Assembly: GCF_004827385.1 (NCBI RefSeq)
Contig: NZ_SRXN01000021.1
Location: 1 to 64,000 of the forward strand
Source of the DNA: Ensifer sp. MPMI2T
Lineage (GTDB): Bacteria > Pseudomonadota > Alphaproteobacteria > Rhizobiales > Rhizobiaceae
Length of the DNA stretch: 64,000 bases
Direction of reading: 5' to 3'
Part shown: positions 26,872 to 35,089 of the stretch, in pieces
How the letters are laid out: every line of letters begins with the position of its first letter
Position numbering within the stretch: the stretch's first letter is position 1
Made by a program: the position numbers and the translations under genes
Notes under the pieces: model-generated
Told to the model about the DNA's origin: nothing
The model's input: only the letters and a program-made list of their open reading frames with translations
Database searches by the model: none

Positions 26872-27954
26872 ATGGGCCATATCAAGCTCACCAACGTGAC
26901 CAAGTCATTCGGCGCCGTCGACGTGCTTCATGACATCAACCTGGAGATCAAGGACGGCGAGTTCATCGTGTTCGTCGGACCGTCCGGCTGCGGCAAGTCC
27001 ACGCTGCTGCGCATGATCGCGGGCCTCGAAAAGCCGACGGGCGGTGAGCTTGCGATCGACGGCAAGGTGGTCAACACGGTGCCCGCCGCCGATCGCGGGC
27101 TCGCCATGGTCTTCCAGTCCTACGCGCTCTACCCCCACATGAGCGTGCGCCAGAACCTCGCCTTCGGCCTCGAAAACACCAAGATGCCGAAGGCGGAGAT
27201 CGCCGAGCGTATCGCCGAGGCGGCGCGCATGCTTGAGATCGAACCCTATCTCGATCGCCGGCCCGGCCAGCTTTCCGGCGGCCAGCGCCAGCGCGTCGCG
27301 ATCGGCCGTGCAATCGTGCGCCGGCCGGTGGCCTTCCTGCTCGACGAGCCGCTGTCGAACCTCGACGCCGAGCTCCGCGGCTCGACGCGCGCCGAACTTG
27401 CGGCGCTGCACGCACGCCTTTCGGCGACGATGATCTATGTCACCCACGACCAGGTCGAGGCGATGACGCTTGCCGACCGGATCGTCGTGCTCCGCGCCGG
27501 GCGGATCGAACAGGTCGGCACACCTCTGGAACTCTACAACCGGCCGGCAAACCGCTTCGTCGCCGGCTTCATCGGCTCGCCGCACATGAATTTCCTCGAA
27601 GGCACGGTCGAAGCGGTCCCTTCGCAGAAGGCGATCGCGACACTCGCCGGGGGACATCGGCTGGAGCTTCCGGTCGGCGCCGACATCGAAACGGGATCGC
27701 GCGTCACCCTCGGCGTCAGGCCGCAGCACATCGCCCTCGGCGCCGGCGACAACAGCATTCGGGCAAAGGTCAGGCTCGTCGAGGCGCTCGGCTCGGAAAC
27801 GGTGCTGCATGCCGACGTCGCCGGACAGAAGGTTCTGGTCGTCGCTCCCGGCCAGCACGATCTTTTGCCGGGTGCCGACATCGACCTGTCGCTATCGGCC
27901 GCCCCCATCCATCTCTTCAACGAAAGGGGGCTTCGTCTTGAACGCGCTGTTTGA
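26872..27954 (+). CDS. Sugar ABC transporter ATP-binding protein (UgpC/MsmK type)
   Basis: 360 residues. Walker A GPSGCGKST (about 37-45), Q-loop VFQSYALYPHM, signature LSGGQRQRV, Walker B FLLDEPLSNLD and the H-loop THDQ are intact; an OB-fold regulatory domain of about 120 residues follows (GSPHMNFLEG, LGVRPQHI). It powers import through the two permeases. A ribosome site AAGGGGGG precedes the ATG. Its 3' end overlaps the start of kduD by 17 bases. Confidence 0.95.
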   Translation: MGHIKLTNVTKSFGAVDVLHDINLEIKDGEFIVFVGPSGCGKSTLLRMIAGLEKPTGGELAIDGKVVNTVPAADRGLAMVFQSYALYPHMSVRQNLAFGLENTKMPKAEIAERIAEAARMLEIEPYLDRRPGQLSGGQRQRVAIGRAIVRRPVAFLLDEPLSNLDAELRGSTRAELAALHARLSATMIYVTHDQVEAMTLADRIVVLRAGRIEQVGTPLELYNRPANRFVAGFIGSPHMNFLEGTVEAVPSQKAIATLAGGHRLELPVGADIETGSRVTLGVRPQHIALGAGDNSIRAKVRLVEALGSETVLHADVAGQKVLVVAPGQHDLLPGADIDLSLSAAPIHLFNERGLRLERAV

Positions 27955-28696
27955 TCTTACCGGCAAGACGGCACTCGTGACCGGCGCCCGGACGGGCCTC
28001 GGCCAGGGAATGGCATTGGCGCTCGCACAGGCGGGCGCCAATGTCGCGGCGCTCGGCTCCTCGCCGATGGCAGAAACAGCAGAGCTGGTTCAGCAAGCGG
28101 GCGCACGCTTCCGTGCCTTGCAGGTTGACCTGTCGAAGCCCGTTGACCTAGCCGTGATAGTCGACGAGGTCGCAACGGCCTTCGGCGGCATCGACATCCT
28201 CGTAAACAATGCCGGCATCATTCGCCGTGCCGACCTCCTCGACTATACCGAGGAAGATTGGGACAGCGTCATCGACGTCAATCTGAAGGCTGTATTCTTC
28301 CTTTCGCAAGCGGTCGCGCGGCACATGGTAGCGACCGGACGCGCCGGGCGGCTCATCAACATCGCCTCCATGCTGACATTCCAGGGCGGGATCCGCGTCC
28401 CGGCCTATTCCGCTTCGAAGCACGGCGTCGCGGGCCTCACCAAGGCCATGGCGAACGAACTGGCCCCGCATGGAATAACAGTCAACGCCATCGCCCCGGG
28501 CTATATGGCAACCGACAACACCGAGGCGCTGCGTAATGATGCCGAGCGCAACGCCCAGATTTCGGCACGCATCCCGATGGAGCGCTGGGGCACCCCGGGC
28601 GACCTGAGCACCGCGGTCCTCTTCTTTGCCTCTCCAGCCTCCGCCTATGTGACCGGTACTGTGCTCCCTGTCGACGGCGGCTGGCTGGTTCGCTAG
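27938..28696 (+). CDS. kduD: 2-dehydro-3-deoxy-D-gluconate 5-dehydrogenase
   Basis: 252 residues, a classical short-chain dehydrogenase of KduD type: FDLTGKTALVTGARTGLGQGMA, NNAGIIRRADLL, catalytic Ser/Tyr/Lys in NIASMLTFQGG and YSASKHG, and the ending SAYVTGTVLPVDGGW. It reduces 2,5-diketo-3-deoxygluconate to 2-keto-3-deoxygluconate. I chose the TTG at 27938, nine bases after AAAGGGGG and giving the usual family length; it lies inside the ATPase gene, so the two are coupled. No kdgK or kdgA gene is in the window, so later steps must be encoded elsewhere. Confidence 0.94.
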   Translation: MNALFDLTGKTALVTGARTGLGQGMALALAQAGANVAALGSSPMAETAELVQQAGARFRALQVDLSKPVDLAVIVDEVATAFGGIDILVNNAGIIRRADLLDYTEEDWDSVIDVNLKAVFFLSQAVARHMVATGRAGRLINIASMLTFQGGIRVPAYSASKHGVAGLTKAMANELAPHGITVNAIAPGYMATDNTEALRNDAERNAQISARIPMERWGTPGDLSTAVLFFASPASAYVTGTVLPVDGGWLVR

Positions 28697-28881
28697 TGTT
28701 GCGTTGACCGGAGTGCTGCTCGGGATCGTGGAGACCGCATACGTGCACCCCCGACGTGATGAGATTAGTTTGCGTACGGCACCGGAATTTCGCGACCAAG
28801 CATCCTCATCAGCAGCCAGCTGGCGCACCGGATAGGTAAGCCGTACTCCGAACAGATGGATCCAGACCACATTGCCGCAGG

Positions 28882-28998
28882 TCACGTGTACCCACGTCCT
28901 GCCGCGTCGTGCGCGACACCGCAGCCATTGATGCCGCCACCGATGACAAGAATTTGCGCGCCGTGGTGCGACCATCGCATCTGCTGTTTCTTGACCAT
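28882..28998 (-). pseudogene. Glycerol-3-phosphate dehydrogenase (GlpD-type), N-terminal remnant
   Basis: From an ATG at 28998 the minus strand reads QILVIGGGINGCGVAHDAAGRG and then a TGA. This is the FAD-binding dinucleotide motif of GlpD-type dehydrogenases (GGGINGxGIARDAAGRG), with His replacing the usual Arg. The next frame begins RDL, like the DLA that follows in the family, so a frameshift and then loss of the rest are likely. Confidence 0.5.
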
Positions 28999-29019
28999 CC
29001 GCTTGCCAACACGAGATCA

Positions 29020-29352
29020 CGGTGACGTCACCGAAACCGCGATACCCTTCGCTCCGAAGAGCATGAGGGGCGCAATCCCGGATTGGGGTTCGGTCGGTGC
29101 TGCTGACAAAATAGCCACCGGTTTCGCCCCGGCCGCCGCGGCCGCATCGGGGCCTCAACGAGCTCGATATTTCGCATCGGCGCTACGAAAATGGGCCGTA
29201 TCGACGCTGATGACGAACTCTTTGCGCCGATCGCCGGGAAGTTGCAATTCGAGCTGGCGTCGTTCATCCGTTTGAGACCTCGCGCGCTTTCTTCCTGTGC
29301 AATCTGATCGTCCAGTCGCTCGCCGAGCCTCCTTGAGCAAAGCGATAGTCAT
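29020..29352 (-). pseudogene. ISKra4-like transposase remnant
   Basis: In one minus frame from 29352: MTIALLKEA then, after lost sequence, RKEFVISVDTAHFRSADAKYRAR. In another frame: GRGGRGETGGYFVSSTDR, APHALRSEGYRGFGDVTVIS. Joined, these resemble the catalytic core of ISKra4-family transposases (VSVDTAH, then HALRAEGYxGxGEVTVLSDG). Internal deletion and a frameshift make it dead. The 5' end is the dispersed repeat shared with 790-925. Confidence 0.5.
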
Positions 29353-29440
29353 GGACCATTCCGGCCCAACAATCCGTGCTTAACCTCAGAGAAGTTACCG
29401 GTCTCTGGCTGGAACAGCCGCATTCTCACCTTTAACTGCT
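29302..29440 (-). repeat. Dispersed repeat copy B (5' end of ISKra4-like element)
   Basis: Partner of 790-925 at about 80 percent by eye, with CTCCTTGAGCAAAGCGA identical. It spans the upstream flank and the first codons of the ISKra4-like transposase remnant. Copies A and B have the same orientation and are 28.5 kb apart. Confidence 0.5.
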
Positions 29441-29643
29441 AAGCGACAATCCGGACGAGGTGGGCGACCGTGTGGTGGACCTGGCGGAAAGAAAGGCCGG
29501 GGCGTCAGGCCGAGCAGACAGGAGCCGACGGTAACTTCGCTACTTTTCGGCCCGAAGGATTATGCCCGCAGGAGTTGATCGACCATGGACATGTGGCGAC
29601 GGATCGCGGTCTCGACGGTTCGACCTGCGAGCCATCGCCAGTG

Positions 29644-30144
29644 TTATACTCTTGGTGCGTATTCTACGCGGTAGGGGGTCTCGAAGAAATGTTCTTCTAG
29701 GTTGCAGCCTTCGCCACCGCGATCGACGACGATGAAATCGGATACCCCGTGCATCGGCGTTAGAACGCCGTGCCAGACATTGCGGGCGATGTTGACGCCC
29801 TGCCCGGGCGCGGTTTCGAAGGCGATCGGTTCGACCGGCCTGCCGCCCTCGTCCGGGGCGACGACGACCAGGAAGGAGTTCTCTGTGAGCGGCACGAAGG
29901 CCTGGCTACCGAGCGGGTGGCGCTCCACCATCCTGAGCGGCAGGGGAATTTCATAAGGCTCGCCGCGCAGCAGGCTGATCAGGGCGCGCGCCTCCGGACC
30001 GGTCGTCTCGACCGATGCGAGATCGTGGTAGCGGATGCATTTGCCCGCGTTGATCGGGAAGCTCTTTGCCTCGTTGCGTTCGATCACGTCGCCGAAGGGG
30101 GCGAATTCGGCCCGCGACAGGGGCCGGAGCGGCAGGGATTTCAT
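29644..30144 (-). CDS. allA: Ureidoglycolate lyase
   Basis: 166 residues, the family length, with LRPLSRAEFAPFGDVIE at the start, ERHPLGSQAFVPL in the middle and NVWHGVLTPMHGVSDFIVVDR near the end. It splits ureidoglycolate to glyoxylate and urea in purine/allantoin breakdown. No other purine catabolism gene is intact nearby. The next remnant upstream is glycerate 2-kinase, which acts on a glyoxylate-derived product in some rhizobia, so this could be the last survivor of a glyoxylate-handling operon. Confidence 0.94.
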   Translation of the reverse strand: MKSLPLRPLSRAEFAPFGDVIERNEAKSFPINAGKCIRYHDLASVETTGPEARALISLLRGEPYEIPLPLRMVERHPLGSQAFVPLTENSFLVVVAPDEGGRPVEPIAFETAPGQGVNIARNVWHGVLTPMHGVSDFIVVDRGGEGCNLEEHFFETPYRVEYAPRV

Positions 30145-30184
30145 CGCAACTCCTTTCGTCTGTTGTCGTTTGCTTCGGTCGCGC

Positions 30185-30600
30185 TCATTGGATCAGCATC
30201 GCCCGAAAATCGTTGACGTTGGTGCCGGTCGGCCCCGGCTTGAAAATGTCCCCGAGCGCATCGAAGGCCGCCCAGCCATCGTTGCGCTGCAACGGGCCGC
30301 GTCGATCCGCCGCCCCGAGAAGCCGGGCGATCGTCGTGTCGTCGGCGAAGGCGCCGGCATTGTCGTCCGACCCGTCGATGCCGAGGGCGAGCGACAGCAG
30401 GAACTCGCCGTTACGGCCGCCCTTGCCGCCGCCGTTTACCGTCACAGTGGTCTCTCCACCGAGGCCAGCAATGCGCGGTTGACGGCAATCTCGTCCTCGA
30501 GCGACAGCCCTTTCGGAGGCGCCGGTAGCAGCGCCGAACCGTCGCCGCAGATAAGCGCCAAGGCCGCTGCCTCGGCGAGCAGGCGTCTCGAGGCCTGCAG
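30185..30600 (-). pseudogene. Glycerate 2-kinase (GckA/TtuD, MOFRL family), broken
   Basis: Two parts of the protein are readable on the minus strand in different frames. One is [30 protein letters not shown], from the N-terminal half. The other is [38 protein letters not shown], ending [17 protein letters not shown], from the C-terminal MOFRL domain. The joint at about 30455 drops roughly 150 residues and changes frame. The N-terminus is replaced by the IS110 fragment. The stop is 40 bases upstream of the allA start, so they were probably one operon. Confidence 0.65.
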
Positions 30601-30629
30601 CCGCTTTCATCCGGCAAGGGATGCAAAGG

Positions 30630-30986
30630 CGCGGCAAGAGATTTGCAGTGGACCGGTTTGAACCAGCCAAGCCGCATCAGCTGCGCAATGCCCCGCGCGT
30701 CCTTCTTGTCGGTCTTGACCGGCATCGTTTTAAAGGCTGCCCGCACGTGGCGCGTCTCGATCAGCTCGACGCAAAGACCTGCTTTCACCATCCCGGCATG
30801 GAGCCACTGCGACAAGGGGCCGGCCTCGAGACCAATGCGCTCCATCGCGCCGTGCGCGCCAAACCAGGCGATCAGCGCATCGGGTTCGCTGAGGATCTTT
30901 GCTTCCCGCACAATGCGGCCATCCGCATCCACCACGCACACGCTTGCGTATTCCCATGATACGTCGATGCCGGCATACTCTTTCAT
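30630..30986 (-). mobile_element. IS110-family transposase, N-terminal fragment
   Basis: From the ATG at 30986 about 118 residues of an IS110 DEDD transposase are intact: [60 protein letters not shown]. At about 30630 the sequence leaves the family and runs into the glycerate kinase remnant, so the C-terminal half is missing. It carries the first and second catalytic acids (D in GIDVS and E in GLEAG) but cannot work alone. The open frame continues out of family to 30411. Confidence 0.8.
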
Positions 30987-31534
30987 GGTCGTCTCTCCGT
31001 GCTGCTATGGAGCAGGCCACTCCTGACTCCGCGACACCATCATTGTGAGGGACGACCACCGGCCCTTCAAACCTGCCGGGCCGGGGTTCTGCCCGTTACA
31101 CCATCTATTTGGCTCAGAACGTGGACATCCTCGCAGCAAGCCGTGCACCGTGCTCGCGAAGAACGGCTCCTTCAACCGCTGCGGGCTTTGGCGCGGACGC
31201 GTTTGGAGGCTCGATTTAGCCTGAAGCGGACCGTCAATCCGTTGCGCCGGAACGGCAGGTTTGCGCTTTTCAAGTCGGACACTGAGCAGAGCACGGTGGT
31301 ATCCCAGAAGCGGACATGCATAGATGCCGCCAAGCTGCAGGTTTGCGCCACTTCCAGACCTTACCTCGGAAGCTGCGATCGACGCGTTTCGACCCCTTTG
31401 CAGTCATTCACAGGTAGAGGTCGGAATTTCCGGTGCTGGCTGCCAAAGCAGCACTCGAGCTTAGCCACTCCGCAAGACCTTAATGCTCCGACAATTATCT
31501 AGACTCTCGCAAAATAGGTGCCACATTATAAAAC
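30987..31534. other. Intergenic stretch upstream of the HWE kinase gene
   Basis: Contains the outer flank of the IS110 fragment (30987-31060, with GTGAGGGACGACCACC), AAGCGGACAT and AAGCGGACCG motifs at 31220-31320, and dispersed repeat copy B at 31343-31408. No coding sequence recognised. The kinase promoter should lie in the AT-richer last 60 bases. Confidence 0.4.
31343..31408 (+). repeat. Dispersed 65-bp repeat, copy B
   Basis: Partner of 17142-17206; the core 31345-31396 is identical. It lies 126 bases before the HWE kinase gene in non-coding DNA. Confidence 0.7.
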
Positions 31535-32929
31535 ATGAGCGGCGGGAACGACAGCGCTGGGAATGCGGGTGACGCAAGACAGCGCTTCGGCTTGGCGGGG
31601 CTTGCCGAAGCGATCGTCGAGACGCTTGATCAGCCGCTTCTGATCCTCACTTCCGATCTCACCGTCGCGGACGTCAATTCCGCATATTGCGAGACGTTCG
31701 GCGTCACAGCCGAGGAGACGCGCGGCCAGCCGATATATCGGCTGGGCAATGGCCAATGGGACATACCCGAGTTGCGCGGGCTCCTGGACCAGGTCCTGCC
31801 CGAGCGTGCGATGGTGAAAGGCTATCGGATCGAGCACAAGTTTCCCGATATCGGGCGGCGCGTCATGATCCTGAACGCCCGAAGAATAGCGGCGGATGAT
31901 GGGCGTCCGAAACTGATCCTGCTCACAGTTTCCGATCGAACGGAAGCGGAGCAGGCCCGCTTCGAACTCGAAGGCCATCGGGAGTTCCTGGAAAAGCTGA
32001 TCGACAGCGTTCGCGAAGGACTGCTGGTGCTCGGCTGGAATCTGAGAGTCGTCAGGGCGAACCAGACCTTCTATGACCTGTTTCAGGTCTCCCCCTCCGT
32101 CACTGAAGGCCGGCTGGTGTACGAACTCGGTAACCGGCAATGGGACATTCCGAAACTGAGGGAGCTCCTGGAAGACGTTCTCCCCGACAACAATGCTTTT
32201 GATGACGTCGAGGTAGAACACGACTTCGAAACGGTCGGACGGCGCATCATGCTCCTCAATGGCCGCCGTCTCGATCATCTCGACCTGATCCTGCTGGCGA
32301 TACGCGACATCACCGAACAACGTCGAATGGAAGCGCAGCAGCGGACAATAATGGGCGAACTCCATCACCGGGTGAAGAACGTCCTAGCAAGCGTGAACGC
32401 GCTGGCAAAGCGCAGCTTGCAGGAAAGCCAATCGCTCGATGAGTTTCGCGACAGTTTTGCAACTCGCCTGGCTGCCCTCGCCAGAACCCAGGACCTGCTG
32501 ATGCGAGCACCCGCGCACGATGTCCTCATGGCTGAGGTTCTGCGCTTGGAGCTGGAGGCCCAGGGCGGCCATGAGGGAGAAAACTATCAACTTGACGGTC
32601 CAGACGTCACCCTGTCGCGTGAAACCACGCAAGCACTCGCCATGGCGATCCATGAACTGGCTACCAATGCCGTAAAGCACGGCGCCTGGGCCTCGCCCGA
32701 AGGCCGGCTGAAGGTAACTTGGACAGCGCACCGACAAACGGGCAATGGAACACATGTCAGTTTTCGCTGGCGAGAGACCGGCCGCGAGATCGATGCCACC
32801 CCGGCTCGCAAGGGCTACGGCTCGCAAGTGTTGGAGGGAGTGTTCAGCCATTCCCTGGACGGCACGTCCGAATTGACGCTCCATCCCGACGGCGCCGAGT
32901 TCGTTGCGGAATTCAAACTGCGCGATTGA
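31535..32929 (+). CDS. Two-PAS sensor histidine kinase, HWE family
   Basis: 464 residues, no membrane segment, so a cytoplasmic sensor. Two similar PAS domains come first (about residues 25-135 and 148-262); both share the unusual motif YxLGNxQWDIPxLRxLLxxVLP, showing an internal duplication. The HWE kinase core follows: GELHHRVKN with the phospho-accepting His278, HELATNAVKHGAW as the N box, and FRWRETG. HWE kinases are common in rhizobia and often feed single-domain response regulators or the general stress response. No response regulator gene is adjacent. No haem or flavin cysteine motif is evident in the PAS domains, so the signal is unknown. Confidence 0.93.
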   Translation: MSGGNDSAGNAGDARQRFGLAGLAEAIVETLDQPLLILTSDLTVADVNSAYCETFGVTAEETRGQPIYRLGNGQWDIPELRGLLDQVLPERAMVKGYRIEHKFPDIGRRVMILNARRIAADDGRPKLILLTVSDRTEAEQARFELEGHREFLEKLIDSVREGLLVLGWNLRVVRANQTFYDLFQVSPSVTEGRLVYELGNRQWDIPKLRELLEDVLPDNNAFDDVEVEHDFETVGRRIMLLNGRRLDHLDLILLAIRDITEQRRMEAQQRTIMGELHHRVKNVLASVNALAKRSLQESQSLDEFRDSFATRLAALARTQDLLMRAPAHDVLMAEVLRLELEAQGGHEGENYQLDGPDVTLSRETTQALAMAIHELATNAVKHGAWASPEGRLKVTWTAHRQTGNGTHVSFRWRETGREIDATPARKGYGSQVLEGVFSHSLDGTSELTLHPDGAEFVAEFKLRD

Positions 32930-33118
32930 AGGTTCGACCCGTTGCTGTCGTCCAGAATGAAGCGCGCTACGACCCGAGTTGCCCCACGAGAGACATTGCA
33001 GCGCGCTCCAGGAAGCACGGATATCCGCCTTCGCAAACGTGAATACCAATCAACAGCCTAGCGACAGCTTCTCAATCGATCGATCGCCACGATACGCGAC
33101 ATGCGGGAGGAGAGCGGC

Positions 33119-33277
33119 ATGCGAGGCAGCAATCGGACAAAGGATGTGGTGATTGATCTGCAGGTTACTGCGGCGTGCGCCGATAGCCTGCGCGCAGCCG
33201 AAGTTAGAGACGCGCTTCTCGATGCGGCCGACATGATCAGGACGCTGAAAATTCTGTTAGGTGGAGAAATAAACTAG
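33119..33277 (+). CDS. Small hypothetical protein (52 aa)
   Basis: Reads MRGSNRTKDVVIDLQVTAA then a helical ALLDAADMIRTLKILLGGEIN and TAG. GGAGGAGA lies seven bases before the ATG at 33119, a strong ribosome site; an in-frame ATG at 33101 is less well placed. Small proteins of this kind recur in rhizobial genomes, but I know no function. It stands alone between the HWE kinase and another orphan. Confidence 0.5.
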   Translation: MRGSNRTKDVVIDLQVTAACADSLRAAEVRDALLDAADMIRTLKILLGGEIN

Positions 33278-33339
33278 CACTTTTGCAAGTAGTCTACGCC
33301 TTGGCAGCCCGCCTATGCTAAGCAGCTATGGAGGTCGCC

Positions 33340-33531
33340 ATGAACGATGAATTCGCAGACTTGGCGAACTGGAACGACGAGGAACTGCGCGCCGCGTGCT
33401 TGGTGGCGGTCGCTCTCCTTGGCATAACGGACCTGGTCGAACGTCGCCCGAGGTGGAAGCAGATCTATACAGAGGCACGTTCCAGAGGTTGGAGCCCTTT
33501 GCCGAGAGCCAATATCCTCGGACTAGACTGA
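33340..33531 (+). CDS. Small hypothetical protein (63 aa)
   Basis: Acidic N-terminal half (MNDEFADLANWNDEELRAA) and a basic C-terminal half (RRPRWKQIYTEARSRGW). The ATG at 33340 is preceded by TGGAGGTCGCC, so I prefer it to the ATG at 33328. It is predicted to be helical, without membrane segments. No family recognised. Confidence 0.55.
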   Translation: MNDEFADLANWNDEELRAACLVAVALLGITDLVERRPRWKQIYTEARSRGWSPLPRANILGLD

Positions 33532-33537
33532 GGTGAG

Positions 33538-33645
33538 AGCAAACACCGTTGCGTCATCCGCCCGCTCCCTGATCCCCTTGAACGACGGATGACGCAATTT
33601 CCCGTCATCGGATCAGGCGCGATATCCAGTCTCGACTACGAGCAG
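33538..33645 (-). pseudogene. ligD C-terminal end, fragment 1
   Basis: The minus strand reads DDGKLRHPSFKGIRERADDATVF, the usual end of the ligase part of LigD, and upstream GYRA interrupted by a stop. The same region recurs at 34995-35062 and 35090-35200. Only the last about 35 residues remain. Confidence 0.5.
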
Positions 33646-33700
33646 CTATGCGAGTGGGAGCGCTCCGCGGAGCAAGACGTCGATTCACTCGGCGCGTGCC

Positions 33701-33725
33701 GGAACCAGTTATCGACTTCAGAGTT
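33701..33725 (+). promoter_or_regulatory. Possible EcfG-type general stress promoter of the PRC-barrel gene
   Basis: GGAAC (33701-33705), a 16-base spacer and AGTT fit the alphaproteobacterial EcfG consensus GGAAC-N16/17-CGTT except for one base. It lies about 45 bases before the PRC-barrel start. PRC-barrel proteins often belong to the general stress regulon. Confidence 0.4.
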
Positions 33726-33770
33726 TGATTACACACCCCAAAAATGGCGGTGCTCAAGCCTTGGGAGGGC

Positions 33771-34169
33771 ATGATGACCGATTACGATACCTCGCGTAGC
33801 GGCGATATCGCGAAAGAAGAAACCGGAACTTTGATCGCGGCCAGCAAGGTCGAAGGTACCAATGTTTACAACACTCAGGGAGAGTCGCTGGGATCAATCT
33901 ACGACGTGATGATCGGAAAGAGGTCTGGACAGGTCGCCTATGCGGTTATGTCGTTCGGTGGCTTCCTGGGTATGGGTAACAGTTACCATCCAGTGCCATG
34001 GCAAATGCTAGAATACGACGAGCGCCAAGGCGGGTATGTTATAGATCTCGACAAGGATCGATTGGAGACGGCACCGTATTATAACGAAGGGACCGCTCCA
34101 GATTGGTCAAGCCCGGAATACGGACGCAGCATCGACGAATACTACGGCGTGACGCGCTCGACGATGTAA
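33771..34169 (+). CDS. PRC-barrel domain protein
   Basis: 132 residues from the ATG at 33771 (GGGAGG eight bases upstream; the next codon is also ATG). The PRC barrel covers about residues 20-100: LIAASKVEGTNVYNTQGESLG, YDVMIGKRSGQVAYAVMSFGGFLGMG, YHPVPWQML. The C-terminal tail is rich in Tyr and Pro (PEYGRSIDEYYGV). Such stand-alone PRC-barrel proteins are common in rhizobia and are often stress-induced; they are thought to bind RNA or other proteins. A hairpin follows at 34203. Confidence 0.9.
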   Translation: MMTDYDTSRSGDIAKEETGTLIAASKVEGTNVYNTQGESLGSIYDVMIGKRSGQVAYAVMSFGGFLGMGNSYHPVPWQMLEYDERQGGYVIDLDKDRLETAPYYNEGTAPDWSSPEYGRSIDEYYGVTRSTM

Positions 34170-34202
34170 GAAGCCAGGATTAGGGGAACAACCGACTTTG
34201 TT

Positions 34203-34228
34203 CATCGCGCCGTTGCCGCGGCGCGATG
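34203..34228 (+). terminator. Hairpin after the PRC-barrel gene
   Basis: CATCGCGCCG pairs perfectly with CGGCGCGATG around TTGCCG, 34 bases past the stop. No T-tract follows, so it may act as a weak terminator or an mRNA 3' stabiliser. Confidence 0.5.
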
Positions 34229-34303
34229 ATGTCCAAGTTCAGAACACCCCCATATCATCCCCCTCTCAATCGTGTTCGCCCACGGAACATGTTATAAATA
34301 GCG

Positions 34304-34567
34304 ATGCCTGAAAGCGAACAGCAGTACGAGTTTTCTGACTTCTGCGGCGAATTCATCGATGACGACGTCATGGTCACAATCGGCATTTACCGCCCCGCCG
34401 GCACGAACGGCGACTGGACGTTCGAGGTTGTCGACCAAGAAGGTTACTCGACCATCTGGGACGACCGATTTGCTACCGATCGCGATGCGTTTGAAGAATT
34501 TCTGGCGACCATTAAGCGCGATGGAATTCGCAGCTTCCTCGAGCAGTCAATCCGCACCGTGCATTGA
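34304..34567 (+). CDS. Small acidic hypothetical protein (87 aa)
   Basis: MPESEQQYEFSDFCGEFIDD then IGIYRPAGTNGDWTFEVVDQEG and WDDRFATDRDAFEEFL. Predicted alpha/beta and strongly acidic. Similar short proteins are frequent in rhizobia; no function is known to me. It is preceded by an AT-rich stretch and its last 21 bases overlap the convergent iron-permease-family gene. Confidence 0.6.
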   Translation: MPESEQQYEFSDFCGEFIDDDVMVTIGIYRPAGTNGDWTFEVVDQEGYSTIWDDRFATDRDAFEEFLATIKRDGIRSFLEQSIRTVH

Positions 34568-34921
34568 CTTGCCGTTTTCTACGGCTCTGCCCTGCCCGTT
34601 AGCTTCCTCTTCAAGCCGCTCGACTTCCGCCGCAATGCGCTCCGGCTCTTCGTGTTCGAGTCCGACCACTCCATTCCGGGTCTCACGCATCGACACGATG
34701 ATTTCGTCTAGCTTGGCGTGGATTGCCGCCGTGTCGCGATAGCCCTGGATCAGAACGACGCTGGTGATCACTATTGCTGCCACTGACAGAGCATAAGTGA
34801 TGACGTTCGTGAGGCCGAAGGGCACCAAGGCGGTGCTGACTACCATTGCCACAATTACGAAATAGAAGCCGGGGGGGCGAGAAAGAAATTCAGCCATTCG
34901 AAAAAGAAGGTGATCCACCAT
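34547..34921 (-). CDS. Low-affinity iron permease family protein
   Basis: 124 residues. Two membrane helices (GFYFVIVAMVVSTALVPFG and TYALSVAAIVITSVVLIQG) are followed by a conserved cytoplasmic tail AAIHAKLDEIIVSMRETRNGVVGLEHEEPERI, matching PF04120 (low-affinity iron permease). Bacterial members are short and their transport role is unproved. It stands alone on the minus strand. Convergent 21-base overlap with the acidic orphan. Confidence 0.85.
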   Translation of the reverse strand: MVDHLLFRMAEFLSRPPGFYFVIVAMVVSTALVPFGLTNVITYALSVAAIVITSVVLIQGYRDTAAIHAKLDEIIVSMRETRNGVVGLEHEEPERIAAEVERLEEEANGQGRAVENGKSMHGAD

Positions 34922-34994
34922 CAGTTCTCCCGCAAAATCGGTGCTCTCATAAACGCGCCAATGCAGATCTTGTTCGGGCTAAGTGTTCGTGTGG

Positions 34995-35062
34995 CGAATG
35001 CTCACGCCCTCCCTGATTTCCGTGAATGATGGATGCCACAGCTGCCCGTTGTAGCGCCGGCG
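34995..35062 (-). pseudogene. ligD C-terminal end, fragment 2
   Basis: The minus strand reads YNGQLWHPSFTEIREG, a diverged copy of the LigD stretch DGQLRHASFKGVRER found in fragment 3 immediately upstream. It lies in tandem with fragment 3. Confidence 0.35.
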
Positions 35063-35089
35063 GGCGTCTTTTTTGGGCGATACAGGAGG

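Larger units (their letters stand above)
28697..29643. other. Intergenic debris field
   Basis: About 950 bases between kduD and the ureidoglycolate lyase gene. It contains a glpD start remnant, an ISKra4-like transposase remnant and repeat copy B (listed separately). Elsewhere short frames occur (for example a minus-strand stretch ending WLLMRMLGREIPVPYAN) that I cannot assign. No intact gene is visible. Confidence 0.5.

Noticed and set aside
25668..26903. 411-residue minus-strand frame opposite the second permease
   Set aside because: Composition is dominated by Asp, His, Arg and Glu as expected for an antisense of a membrane protein gene; the permease on the plus strand has all family motifs.
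33589..33774. 61-residue plus-strand frame
   Set aside because: The same DNA reads as a LigD C-terminal fragment on the minus strand, which explains the sequence better; no ribosome site for the plus frame.
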